From Halieaceae bacterium UBA4452 (GTDB taxonomy: Bacteria > Pseudomonadota > Gammaproteobacteria > Pseudomonadales > Halieaceae), in NCBI GenBank assembly GCA_002389505.1, contig DGPA01000017.1, positions 36,569 through 76,252 of the forward strand: a DNA stretch of 39,684 nucleotides. Reading direction: 5' to 3'. How positions within the stretch are numbered: position 1 is the stretch's first letter; every line of letters begins with the position of its first letter. Below, piece by piece: positions 8,097 through 15,894 of this stretch. The translations under genes were made by a program, and so were the position numbers. The notes below the pieces were generated by a model. It worked only from the letters and a program-made list of their open reading frames with translations. It did no database searches and was not told the DNA's origin.

Positions 8097-9914
8097 ATGG
8101 ATAATCAAGACCGATTACCGTTGACCCCCTCCATTGAGGCTGAAGCACTGGCCGTCTTTGCTGTCCCTGCACGTGCGCAGGGTTTAGAGATTGACGCATT
8201 GCTAGCGGCCCTTTACGACATCAGGAACACGGATGAGACGCTGAGCGCGGGACTCGCCGCGGCTGGATTCGAGCAGGCCGGCGCTGATCAGCAAGCCATT
8301 ATTGACTGGATAGAAGCGGTGTTCGCACATTGGCACGCCCACTATCCGCTGGCCGCTGAAGTACAGACGCTTTTGCAGCGCGCTCGTAGCCTTGCCAGTG
8401 CATTTGCGGTTAAAGACAAGCGATTCTTCATTCCAGGCGGGCACGCGCTGCACAAACTGTTCGATGTTGTTCATAACGGCCTAGTCGGCTGGGATCCAGG
8501 ACTGGGTGAGGCAGCGAAAAATGCGCTTAAGACCATGCAGCATGCACTCGATCGATCGCATCAAGATTTTCCCAGTGAGCCCCAAGTTGATGAGGTATTG
8601 GCCTTGCTGGCGCAAAAACTAGAGGCACACGACGCTCAATTGACGCGCTTGCAGGATCCTACACTTGAGCGGGAAGCGACTACCTTAGGGGAGGACTTAG
8701 CTCGACTGAGCGCCGCCATTGTTATCAATCAATTTTTAGTTGACCACCTTGTTCCAGGCTCTGTCGCGCGTTTTATCAAGTCCGATTGGTACGAAAGTGG
8801 CGTGCTCATCGTCAGTCGCGAAGGCGAGCAAAGCGACGAATGGCAGGAATTCATTAACACGACTCAGCTCTTGGTCGATGCCGTACAACCGGTCACCAAT
8901 AACAGTGGTCTTGGAAGAGATCAATTGCAAACCAGCATGCATCAACTACCTCCCACCCTAGCCAAGCAGCTGCTCAGTCTTCAACCTGATGACGATGCCA
9001 TCGCTGGTGCCATTGGTCTTATTGAGTATGCGTTGTTGCGCAATATGCGCGGCGAGGACCTAGGACTGTTGGAAGCAGAGCCGATTGCAGTCAGAGGCCT
9101 TCCCCCGCAGGGTCCACCAAGCGATCAGGCGATCAAAGAAGCGGGGATTGTCGCCGGGACTTGGTATCTCCTCGACACCGCGGAAGGACCACAGCGACTG
9201 CGCCTGGCGGGAACGTTGGCGAACAATGTTTACTGTCTGTTTACAAATTTCTTAGGCGCTCGCGTCGTTCGTAAAACCACCGCAGAATTCACCGCGCTGC
9301 TCAAGTCAGGGGAAGCGCGTTCGCTCAACATCGCTGACAGCTTCTGTCGTGCAATGGTGGCGGCGACGCAGACCCAACAGCGGGCAAACAATAGCGATCC
9401 TGCACGCCAGCAAGCAGCCACGGCGAACGAGCAAACGAGCGAGCAAGTAGCGCAAGCTGCCATGGCAGTTGACGTGGATAGGAGCACAGGGCACCTAGCG
9501 TCTCTTTTACATGAGTCATCCCCGTCACCGATAACAGCATCGCATGAACTTGCCGAGCGAACCTTGCCAAACGGCGACCCCGATGATCAACAGCAGGGTA
9601 TGCATCAAGGGTTATCTAACGCTGACTCACATTACGACAGTAATACCGTGGTCAAACTGCAGCTCCCCATGGGTACCTGGATGGGATTTTATGACCGCGA
9701 TCCACCGTTGATGGCGAAAGTGGCTGCCAAAGATATAGAGAAAAACAGCTATATATTTACCGACCGCGAAGGCATTAAGTTACGCGAAATAACCGTGCCT
9801 CAGCTCATTGCCCTGATGGATCGAGACATGGTTGACGTTCTTGAGCGCAAAAATAGTTTTAAAGACACCATCAATCAGATGCGCCAAGACCATGATCGTT
9901 TGAACAATCGTTGA
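8097..9914 (+). CDS. DUF1631 family protein with two C-terminal repeat modules
   Basis: 605-residue protein resembling DUF1631, a proteobacterial family of unknown function often mislabelled as thymidine phosphorylase. Supporting motifs are LARLSAAIVINQFLVDHLVP-type helical text and W-x-EF-x-NTTQLLV near residues 215-265. Two similar modules occur near the C-terminus, at about 354-425 (GTWYLLDTAEG) and 526-600 (GTWMGFYDRDP), each with a V/I-Y-C/I-F-T-x-x-x-G strand pattern. They look PilZ-like, separated by a Gln/Ala/Ser-rich linker (435-515). PilZ-like identity is inference. There is no signal peptide or membrane segment. It ends only 6 bases from the stop of the convergent pilU-type gene. 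The family is often longer (700 or more residues). Confidence 0.72.
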   Translation: MDNQDRLPLTPSIEAEALAVFAVPARAQGLEIDALLAALYDIRNTDETLSAGLAAAGFEQAGADQQAIIDWIEAVFAHWHAHYPLAAEVQTLLQRARSLASAFAVKDKRFFIPGGHALHKLFDVVHNGLVGWDPGLGEAAKNALKTMQHALDRSHQDFPSEPQVDEVLALLAQKLEAHDAQLTRLQDPTLEREATTLGEDLARLSAAIVINQFLVDHLVPGSVARFIKSDWYESGVLIVSREGEQSDEWQEFINTTQLLVDAVQPVTNNSGLGRDQLQTSMHQLPPTLAKQLLSLQPDDDAIAGAIGLIEYALLRNMRGEDLGLLEAEPIAVRGLPPQGPPSDQAIKEAGIVAGTWYLLDTAEGPQRLRLAGTLANNVYCLFTNFLGARVVRKTTAEFTALLKSGEARSLNIADSFCRAMVAATQTQQRANNSDPARQQAATANEQTSEQVAQAAMAVDVDRSTGHLASLLHESSPSPITASHELAERTLPNGDPDDQQQGMHQGLSNADSHYDSNTVVKLQLPMGTWMGFYDRDPPLMAKVAAKDIEKNSYIFTDREGIKLREITVPQLIALMDRDMVDVLERKNSFKDTINQMRQDHDRLNNR

Positions 9915-9920
9915 ATGGCG

Positions 9921-11054
9921 CTAGAAAATAGATGGCGGAGCATCGTTATCGGCGCCTTCTAAGGTCAACCCCCCCGTGGATGAGACCACGCTACCCTCAT
10001 CGGCCAATTTAATACGCAAGCGCAAATTATTGACAGAGTCGGCATTGCGTAACGCTTCCTCCTCACTAATCTTCCCAGCGCGATAAAGGTCGAAAAGCGC
10101 CTTGTCAAAGGTCATCATACCCAGCTCTTCTGATTTCTCCATGACCTCGCGAATACTGGCCACCTCACCCCGCAAAATAAGCTCTTGGACTGTTGGCGAA
10201 CCGAGTAAGACTTCGATGGCGGCAGATCGTCCGTCGTCTATATTTGGAACCAGTCGCTGGGAGATAAACGCTTGGAGATTGAGGGAAAGATCGAGCAGAA
10301 GCTGAGCGCGTTTTTGGCTGGGGAAAAAATTAATAATTCGGTCCAAAGCTTGGTTGGCATTATTGGCATGCAGCGTCGAGATACACAGATGACCCGTTTC
10401 GGCAAAGGAGATAGCCTGTTCCATGGTCTCTCGATCTCGGATCTCACCAATCAAAATAACGTCAGGGGCCTGTCGAAGGGTGTTTTTCAAGGCGTTTTGC
10501 CAACTGCGAGTATCAATCCCCACCTCTCGCTGATTAACAATCGAGCGCTTGTGTCGATGAACAAATTCAACGGGGTCTTCAATCGTGACTATATGGCCCG
10601 CACTGTTACTATTACGGTAGTCAATCATCGCCGCCAACGACGTAGACTTACCTGAACCGGTCGCACCAACGAATAAAATCAAACCTCGCTTGCGCATAAT
10701 TAAGTCAGGAAGAATCTTTGGTAGGCCAAGATCCTGCCAGTGGGGTATGTCGGTCACAATATACCGAGCGACAATACTCACTTCGTTACGCTGATTGAAA
10801 ATATTGATTCGGAAGCGTCCAACACCGCCAATCGATATCGCCAAGTTAATTTCTAGATCGCGCTTGAATTCCTCGCGCTGAGTGTCATCCATAATTTCAT
10901 TGGCGACCTTGGCAATTTGGCCAGGGGCCATTGGCTCTTTGGCAATAGGTTGCAGTTGCCCGTCGAACTTGGCGCAGGGTGGAGCCCCCGTGCTTAAATA
11001 CAAATCTGAACCCTTTTTTTCAGCAAGCATCCGCAACCAGCTTTCAATTTGCAT
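9921..11054 (-). CDS. pilU: PilU-type twitching/retraction ATPase
   Basis: 377-residue cytoplasmic secretion-type ATPase of the PilT/PilU family that powers type IV pilus retraction. Walker A is GATGSGKS at residues 130-137, followed by the Asp box (IEDPVEFVH), Walker B (VILIGEIRD) and His box (STLHANNANQALDRI). Its DLSLNLQAFISQRLVP stretch and IVNQREVG text resemble PilU more than PilT, and the C-terminal tail extends past the core as in PilU. No pilT or other pilus gene is in the window, which is unusual because pilT and pilU are commonly adjacent. GGAG precedes the ATG by about 8 bases. Divergent from gshA; 132 bases lie between the two starts. Confidence 0.83.
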   Translation of the reverse strand: MQIESWLRMLAEKKGSDLYLSTGAPPCAKFDGQLQPIAKEPMAPGQIAKVANEIMDDTQREEFKRDLEINLAISIGGVGRFRINIFNQRNEVSIVARYIVTDIPHWQDLGLPKILPDLIMRKRGLILFVGATGSGKSTSLAAMIDYRNSNSAGHIVTIEDPVEFVHRHKRSIVNQREVGIDTRSWQNALKNTLRQAPDVILIGEIRDRETMEQAISFAETGHLCISTLHANNANQALDRIINFFPSQKRAQLLLDLSLNLQAFISQRLVPNIDDGRSAAIEVLLGSPTVQELILRGEVASIREVMEKSEELGMMTFDKALFDLYRAGKISEEEALRNADSVNNLRLRIKLADEGSVVSSTGGLTLEGADNDAPPSIF

Positions 11055-11186
11055 GGTTTATTCTCCAGTCATTACCTGTCAAGTACTGTACCCCGAAGGC
11101 GGGTCAACTTACACTTACCCGACCACAACACCTCATTAACACGTGTAGCCCTAACAATCCGGACCGTTCAGCCACTAGGAGCTCTC

Positions 11187-12779
11187 TTGACACCATTATC
11201 CCATATTTATCGCGAACTGCTCGCAGGGACTGGCAATCCTTTGTTAACCAGTATTCAGCGGGGTCTAGAAAAAGAGGGACTCAGAGTCAATGCCGCCAAC
11301 GCCCTGCTATCCCAGGCCGCGCATCCACTAGCACTTGGTTCTGCGCTGACTCATCCATCCATCACCACCGATTACTCAGAAGCGCTGCTAGAGTTTATTA
11401 CACCGGTCAGCACTGATATCGACGCGGGACTGAGTGACTTAGAACAGCTGCAGCGCTTTACCGCGGGAAAGCTCGACAACGAGGTGGTGTGGGGGGCGAG
11501 TATGCCGTGTATTGTGGCGGGTGACAGCGGCATTCCCATTGCCAACTACGGCGTCTCCAATGTCGGCACTATGAAACGGGTTTACAGAAACGGTCTGGGT
11601 GTACGCTACGGTAGAATGATGCAAACCATCGCGGGTATTCATTACAATTTCTCTATGCCAGATGCCTTCTGGCAACAGAGCTGGGAAGCGGCAGATCAGC
11701 CGGGGTCATTACAGGACTTCAAGACCGAGGGCTATTTGGGTCTGATTAGAAATTTTTTTACCAACGTGTGGTTACTCATTTATTTGACAGGTGCTTCCCC
11801 GGCGGTATGCGCCAGTTTTCTTGCCGGCAACCGTAATCATCACTTGCAACCCTTTGACGCCGAGGGCACCAGCCTCCACCTACCCTACGCAACGTCCCTG
11901 CGCATGGGTGATCTTGGCTACAACAGCGATGCTCAGGGCAGTCTGCAGATTTGCTACAACGGCCTCGAGCACTACCTCAACACCCTGCATGAGGCCATTA
12001 TGACCCCCCACCTGGCCTATGCAGACTTCGACACCACCCCCGAGGGAGAACAGGCGCAGCTAACGACCAGTCTGCTGCAGATAGAGAATGAGTTCTATAG
12101 CCCCATCCGCCCCAAGCGCGTCACTGACTCTGGGGAGGCGCCGCTGGTTGCTTTACAGCGCGCCGGTATTGAGTATGTCGAAGTGCGATGTATCGACATA
12201 AATCCGTTTCTTCCCCTGGGGATTGATGCTGACACTATTCGACTCACAGATATCTTTCTTCTTGATTGTCTACTGTCCGATAGCCCCCTGTGTGACGACC
12301 AAACGCGTCAGCGTGACAAGGAAAATCTCCGTCGTGTCATCGACGAGGGTCGCTCTCCGTCGCTGACCTTACTGACCTCGGAGGGCGAGCGGCCATTTAC
12401 CGATTTAGCGACTGCCCGGCTTCAGGCCATGAGCGAATCAGCCGCCCTCCTCGATGCCGCCCATGGGGGTGATCGCTATGTGCAGGCACTGGCAATGGCC
12501 AAGCGCCGCTGCAACGACTCCGAGCAAACGCCATCGGGCAGAGTATTACGGGAGATGCGTGATCAACAGCAACCCTTTTGGCGGTTGGCACTCGACTACT
12601 CAAGCCGATGGCATCAGGAGTTTATTGCTAATCCACTGCCGGCTACAGTTCAAGCTGAATTCGAGCAACAAAGCACGGACTCCCTGCGCTCTCAGCAAAC
12701 GCTAGAAGCCACAGAGCGACAGAATTTTGACGATTACTTGACCCATTTCTTCGAGCAATACCGAGGTATTACACCGTGA
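11187..12779 (+). CDS. gshA: Glutamate-cysteine ligase GshA
   Basis: 530-residue type 1 (proteobacterial) glutamate-cysteine ligase, the ATP-dependent first step of glutathione synthesis. Family text is clear: IQRGLEKEGLRVN near residue 25, ALGSALTHPSITTDYSEALLEFITPV near 50-75, SNVGTMKRVYRNGLG and HYNFSMP (family HYN motif), and YVEVRCIDINPF. The frame opens at 11049 inside the divergent pilU start region, but TTG 11187 has AGGAG at 11177-11181, 5 bases before it, and gives a length close to E. coli GshA. I therefore use TTG. The stop overlaps the dsbB GTG (GTGA), tying glutathione synthesis to periplasmic disulfide formation in one transcript. Confidence 0.93.
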   Translation: MTPLSHIYRELLAGTGNPLLTSIQRGLEKEGLRVNAANALLSQAAHPLALGSALTHPSITTDYSEALLEFITPVSTDIDAGLSDLEQLQRFTAGKLDNEVVWGASMPCIVAGDSGIPIANYGVSNVGTMKRVYRNGLGVRYGRMMQTIAGIHYNFSMPDAFWQQSWEAADQPGSLQDFKTEGYLGLIRNFFTNVWLLIYLTGASPAVCASFLAGNRNHHLQPFDAEGTSLHLPYATSLRMGDLGYNSDAQGSLQICYNGLEHYLNTLHEAIMTPHLAYADFDTTPEGEQAQLTTSLLQIENEFYSPIRPKRVTDSGEAPLVALQRAGIEYVEVRCIDINPFLPLGIDADTIRLTDIFLLDCLLSDSPLCDDQTRQRDKENLRRVIDEGRSPSLTLLTSEGERPFTDLATARLQAMSESAALLDAAHGGDRYVQALAMAKRRCNDSEQTPSGRVLREMRDQQQPFWRLALDYSSRWHQEFIANPLPATVQAEFEQQSTDSLRSQQTLEATERQNFDDYLTHFFEQYRGITP

Positions 12780-13270
12780 ACTCCATCCTAGTTGGCCACC
12801 GGCATTTATTCTGGTCGATCGTTGTCGCAGTCGTGATAGCGATGGCATCAGCCTACTACTTACAGCTCGTCGTTGGGCTTACCGTATGCCCCTTGTGTCT
12901 GACTCAGCGACTGTTTTTCATCACCGCCGGGGTGATTGCCTTGATCGCAGCCGTGCACAACCCGGGGCGCCTTGGGCGCCAAATCTATGCCGCCTTGGGG
13001 TTACTCGTCACTGCCGGTGGCATGGCTTTCGCGGGTCGCCATATTTGGCTTCAGTACCTGCCTCCCGAAGAGGTGCCTGCTTGCGGACCGAGCCTTGAGT
13101 ACATGCTGGAAACCCTTCCCTTCGCAGACACGTTCAAAATTCTCCTTCTCGGCGACGGCAATTGTGCCGAAACCCTGTGGACGCTGCTGGGATTGAGCAT
13201 TCCAGAGCTAGCCATGGGCGTATTTATGTTCATTGCCGGTGTGTTTATCGCACTGCTTGTGCGGCGTTAG
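12776..13270 (+). CDS. dsbB: Disulfide bond formation protein DsbB
   Basis: 164-residue inner-membrane protein with four membrane segments that reoxidises DsbA and passes electrons to quinone. The first periplasmic pair is C38-x-x-C41 (VCPLCLTQR) and the second pair is C103 and C130 in the long loop before segment 4, matching the spacing of E. coli DsbB (C104, C130). R45 follows the CxxC motif as in the quinone site. GTG 12776 overlaps the gshA stop. A paralogue such as pseudomonad DsbH is an equally good name. No dsbA is in the window. Confidence 0.9.
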   Translation: MNSILVGHRHLFWSIVVAVVIAMASAYYLQLVVGLTVCPLCLTQRLFFITAGVIALIAAVHNPGRLGRQIYAALGLLVTAGGMAFAGRHIWLQYLPPEEVPACGPSLEYMLETLPFADTFKILLLGDGNCAETLWTLLGLSIPELAMGVFMFIAGVFIALLVRR

Positions 13271-13308
13271 CGGCGCGGCACCATCGTTGCGGCCCATAGA
13301 GTGAAACA

Positions 13309-13333
13309 ACCCGTGAGCGCACAGCACACGGGT
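13309..13333. repeat. Inverted repeat between convergent dsbB and FKBP genes
   Basis: A perfect 7-base inverted repeat (ACCCGTG / CACGGGT) with an 11-base loop lies between the converging ends of dsbB and the FKBP gene. It may act as a bidirectional transcription stop, but no T-tract follows on either strand, so this is only a candidate hairpin. Confidence 0.35.
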
Positions 13334-13386
13334 CTGTAGAGGTCGACTAGAGCACTAGCAGACACCGTCAGCCGATGGCCTAAGGC

Positions 13387-14127
13387 TTAGTCCTCAGCCT
13401 CGTCGCTGGCGATAGACACCAGTTCTACGTCAAAAATAAGCGTCGCATTCGGACCAATTGCCTGCCCCGCACCAGCCGGGCCGTAGGCTAAATCGCTGGG
13501 AATATAAAGCTTATACTTGGCACCCACTGACATCAGCTGTAGCGCTTCGGTCCACCCCGGTATCACTTGAGTCACGCCAAAGCTGACCGTCTGGCCACGG
13601 GAATAGGAGCTGTCGAACTCAGTGCCATCAATCAAAGTACCGCGGTAATGCACTTCTACAGTGTCGTCAGTCGTCGGTATGGCGCCCTCGCCTACTTGAA
13701 CAATCTCATACTGAAGACCCGATTCAGTCACACTCACGCCTTCGCGTTTACTATTCTCCTCCAAGAAAGCAGCGCCTTCCTCGCCGTTGACTGTGGCGGC
13801 GGCTTCTTGTGCCGCTTGCTGCTCTAGTTGCAACTTCTCTTGGAAAGCCATCATCTCTGCGTTGATCTCTTCCTCAGTTAACTTTGCATCGGCACCGGCA
13901 AAAGCATCGCGCATCCCCAGGGCATAAGCGTCGACATCGAGGGTCATTCCGTCGGATTTCATGCGCTCCCCCATGCGAAGAGCAATACCGTAACTAAGAC
14001 GTTGTTCGGGCGTATCGAGTGACACAGGATCGGGCTCCTTAGGTTGTTCCTGACAGGCGGTCATGAGACCAGCGAAAAGTGGCACAATAAAGAAAGTCGC
14101 CGTGCGACGTTGGGTAATAAAGGACAT
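13387..14127 (-). CDS. FKBP-type peptidyl-prolyl isomerase, FkpA/Mip-like lipoprotein
   Basis: 246-residue exported prolyl isomerase and chaperone. An N-terminal signal runs to LMTAC, giving a probable lipoprotein cysteine at C25 (the M at -3 is slightly off the usual lipobox). Residues 35-130 form the helical FKBP-N dimerisation domain (DTPEQRLSYGIALRMGERM). The FKBP fold occupies about 150-240, with VEVHYRGTLIDGTEFDSSY, VIPGWTEALQLM and the IPSDLAYG and LIFDVELV strands that line the active site. It probably helps fold envelope proteins in the periplasm, anchored to a membrane. ATG 14127 follows AGGA by 7 bases. The tail is acidic (SDEAED). Confidence 0.9.
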   Translation of the reverse strand: MSFITQRRTATFFIVPLFAGLMTACQEQPKEPDPVSLDTPEQRLSYGIALRMGERMKSDGMTLDVDAYALGMRDAFAGADAKLTEEEINAEMMAFQEKLQLEQQAAQEAAATVNGEEGAAFLEENSKREGVSVTESGLQYEIVQVGEGAIPTTDDTVEVHYRGTLIDGTEFDSSYSRGQTVSFGVTQVIPGWTEALQLMSVGAKYKLYIPSDLAYGPAGAGQAIGPNATLIFDVELVSIASDEAED

Positions 14128-14168
14128 AGCGCTATCCTGCTAGTTGTTAAGTGAATGAACAGTGTAAC

Positions 14169-14193
14169 CGAGGGAGGATATTACGCACCCTCG
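14169..14193. repeat. Inverted repeat upstream of the FKBP gene
   Basis: A 6-base inverted repeat (CGAGGG / CCCTCG) with a 13-base spacer sits in the 97-base gap between the TIGR02444 gene and the FKBP gene. It could be a hairpin in the FKBP leader or an operator. No T-tract follows it. Confidence 0.3.
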
Positions 14194-14224
14194 CGGCCAA
14201 TGACTAGCCACAAAAAACCAGACA

Positions 14225-14869
14225 TTAATCTTGGCTCGCAGCCGTGCCCGCCGCGGCCATAAAAGACCCCACCACATTCCTCACCAATGCCAACGCCACT
14301 GGACCTGGCAAAAAACTGAGTGCGGTCTCAATATTGTGTCTTAGCCGCTCTTTCCCAACCACCATCAGCTCCCTACCACTCCCTGAGCCACCAATGGCAG
14401 GTTCCTCATGCGTCGCCGGTGCAGTGGCCACCAGTAGCTGACGCTCAGTTACCACCTGCCATAGCAATGTGGCCAAGATCCTTTCGGCATCGAGCTCTAG
14501 GGGCTTAATGGCCTGTCGAAAGCCTTGCATACTCGAATCCTCCGCCCATTGCTTACGTTGCTCGCGGAGTGGAATAACGACACCCTCCACCCAAGGTCCG
14601 CCTGCAGCCTTTAATGCCGATACATCGGCATCAGTGATAACCACTCCAATTTCAGCTAGCCAAGCGACTAACAATAGCTCCATCACCACAGCGCCATGAT
14701 TATCTTGCGTAGCGAGCAGCTCATGCTCGAGCGCTGGATGTCGCCACCGCGTTAAGGCCCACTGCCAAAACGCCGGTAGACTAGCCACCGTCTCTGCCCC
14801 TAACGCCTGCTGTTCATTGGTTAAGTTAATCGCCTTACTCCATTTGGTGATTGCGACCAGAGCGCCCAT
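14225..14869 (-). CDS. TIGR02444 family protein
   Basis: 214-residue cytoplasmic protein of the TIGR02444 (DUF2390) type, known from gammaproteobacteria with no assigned function. The recognisable core is PAFWQWAL...(ALEHELLATQDNHG), then VVMELLLVAWLAEIG, then PWVEGVVIPLREQRKQW. The family usually runs to about 150-180 residues; this one has a longer, weakly conserved C-terminal part (Gly/Ser-rich near 165-175, then helical). ATG 14869 overlaps the stop of the upstream GIY-YIG gene by one base (TGATG); a TTG one codon earlier is the alternative. Predicted all-helical, without signal peptide. Confidence 0.7.
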   Translation of the reverse strand: MGALVAITKWSKAINLTNEQQALGAETVASLPAFWQWALTRWRHPALEHELLATQDNHGAVVMELLLVAWLAEIGVVITDADVSALKAAGGPWVEGVVIPLREQRKQWAEDSSMQGFRQAIKPLELDAERILATLLWQVVTERQLLVATAPATHEEPAIGGSGSGRELMVVGKERLRHNIETALSFLPGPVALALVRNVVGSFMAAAGTAASQD

Positions 14870-15210
14870 CAATCAACGACGGGCTTTGTTACCTTGGCAA
14901 GCGGCAAACGACCATCAATCAAATGGCTTTTATCCGCTCGTGTTAACGCCTTGATGTGCGCCTCAATACGCTGCGCTTCACTGCGCGACGCCACCTGATG
15001 CGACCAAACCAGCGAAACCGATCGTCGATACCGCGTATAGCGGGCACCACCAGCCAGTTCCCCATTATGTTGCCTAATGCGACGCGTCAGATCTACCGTA
15101 ATACCCGTGTAGAACGATCCATCGGCGCAGCGAAGCACGTAAATAGTCCACGCCTTGTTGGCTTCAGAGTATGTGTCTTGGTCCGCCACGATGCTATAGT
15201 CTGGGTTCAT
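14869..15210 (-). CDS. GIY-YIG domain protein, YhbQ/UPF0213-like
   Basis: 113-residue protein carrying a single GIY-YIG nuclease domain: W-x-IYVLRCADGSFYTGIT (the two Y-containing strands), the conserved arginine in DLTRRIRQHN, and GARYTRYRRSVSLVW. The sequence resembles UPF0213/YhbQ, some members of which have been reported as DNA endonucleases. The frame extends upstream over the trxA start on the other strand, but that part is not protein-like, so ATG 15210 is used. This puts its first codons on top of the trxA promoter region. Overlaps the TIGR02444 gene by one base. Confidence 0.82.
   Translation of the reverse strand: MNPDYSIVADQDTYSEANKAWTIYVLRCADGSFYTGITVDLTRRIRQHNGELAGGARYTRYRRSVSLVWSHQVASRSEAQRIEAHIKALTRADKSHLIDGRLPLAKVTKPVVD
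15192..15200 (+). promoter_or_regulatory. Candidate extended -10 promoter for trxA
   Basis: TGC-TATAGT forms an extended -10 element about 60 bases before the trxA ATG, inside the first codons of the divergent GIY-YIG gene. No convincing -35 hexamer was found, as is usual for extended -10 promoters. The predicted start is near 15207. Confidence 0.4.
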
Positions 15211-15258
15211 CAACGCAAGATTACACTTAAAATCGTCATTTCGCCCAGGAGAGCCATT

Positions 15259-15585
15259 ATGACCGACAACATCGTGAACGTTACTGAAGCCACCTTCGAT
15301 GAAGAGGTTTTGGGCGCAGACCACCCTGTACTGGTCGATTTTTGGGCTGAGTGGTGTGGTCCCTGTAAAATGATTGCCCCTATCCTTGACGAACTGGCCG
15401 CCGAGTACCTTGGCAAGGTAAAAATCTGCAAGGTCGACGTGGATGCCAACCAAGGCGTGCCTGAAAAATTTGGCATTCGCGGTATCCCAACGCTAATACT
15501 GTTTAAGGACGGCAACGCGGTTGAAACAAAAGTAGGCGCCCTATCAAAAAGTCAACTGTCTGAGTTTATCGATAGTTGTTTATAA
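15259..15585 (+). CDS. trxA: Thioredoxin TrxA
   Basis: 108-residue thioredoxin with the W-C33-G-P-C36 active site, the FWAEWCGPCK context, and the cis-proline loop GIPTL. It is the general cytoplasmic dithiol reductant and the expected electron donor of the CysH encoded at 1977. ATG 15259 has AGGAGA at 15247-15252. The open frame continues far upstream but that part is antisense to the GIY-YIG gene and not thioredoxin-like. The trxA-rho order is as in E. coli and Pseudomonas. Confidence 0.97.
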   Translation: MTDNIVNVTEATFDEEVLGADHPVLVDFWAEWCGPCKMIAPILDELAAEYLGKVKICKVDVDANQGVPEKFGIRGIPTLILFKDGNAVETKVGALSKSQLSEFIDSCL

Positions 15586-15894
15586 CTGTGTAACGGAGGC
15601 GGCCCAAGCGCTTGGATTCCTCTGACTGCATCCTTGTTGCAGCCGCAACATTTATGCAACTAAAATACTGGACGCGCCGTTCAAGCGGTGCTAGCTTACA
15701 CCTTGCGATCGATTTTGATCTCTTGCCACGCTGTTTTTTTCCTTCTGCCGAACCATCTAACACCCCACTTGGGTGCTGAGGGATACTCAGGCGGACAAGA
15801 CTTATCTTAATCGTTTCTGCATATCCAGCCCTAACCGGGGCATGTTACCTGACACTATTTTTTTTATACCTCTCCATTACTTCGGATTTATGCT
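15586..15894 (+). promoter_or_regulatory. trxA-rho intergenic region / rho leader (309 bases)
   Basis: No convincing gene lies here. Visible elements: a 12-base perfect palindrome CCAAGCGCTTGG (15604-15615); a hairpin TGTTGC-AGCC-GCAACA (15635-15650) followed by TTTAT, a weak candidate trxA terminator; a seven-T run near 15734-15740; and a hairpin CACCC / GGGTG (15761-15775). Rho genes are commonly autoregulated through their leader, and the C/T-rich, G-poor stretches here would suit Rho loading, but that is inference. No ribosome site stronger than CGGA precedes the rho start. Confidence 0.4.

Noticed and set aside
11049..11186. Upstream extension of the gshA frame to an ATG at 11049
   Set aside because: It overlaps the divergent pilU start, has no GshA-like sequence, and TTG 11187 has a clear ribosome site.
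14956..15258. Upstream extension of the trxA frame
   Set aside because: It is antisense to the GIY-YIG gene and not thioredoxin-like; ATG 15259 has AGGAGA.
15211..15453. Upstream extension of the GIY-YIG frame over trxA
   Set aside because: The residues are antisense to trxA and not conserved in the family.
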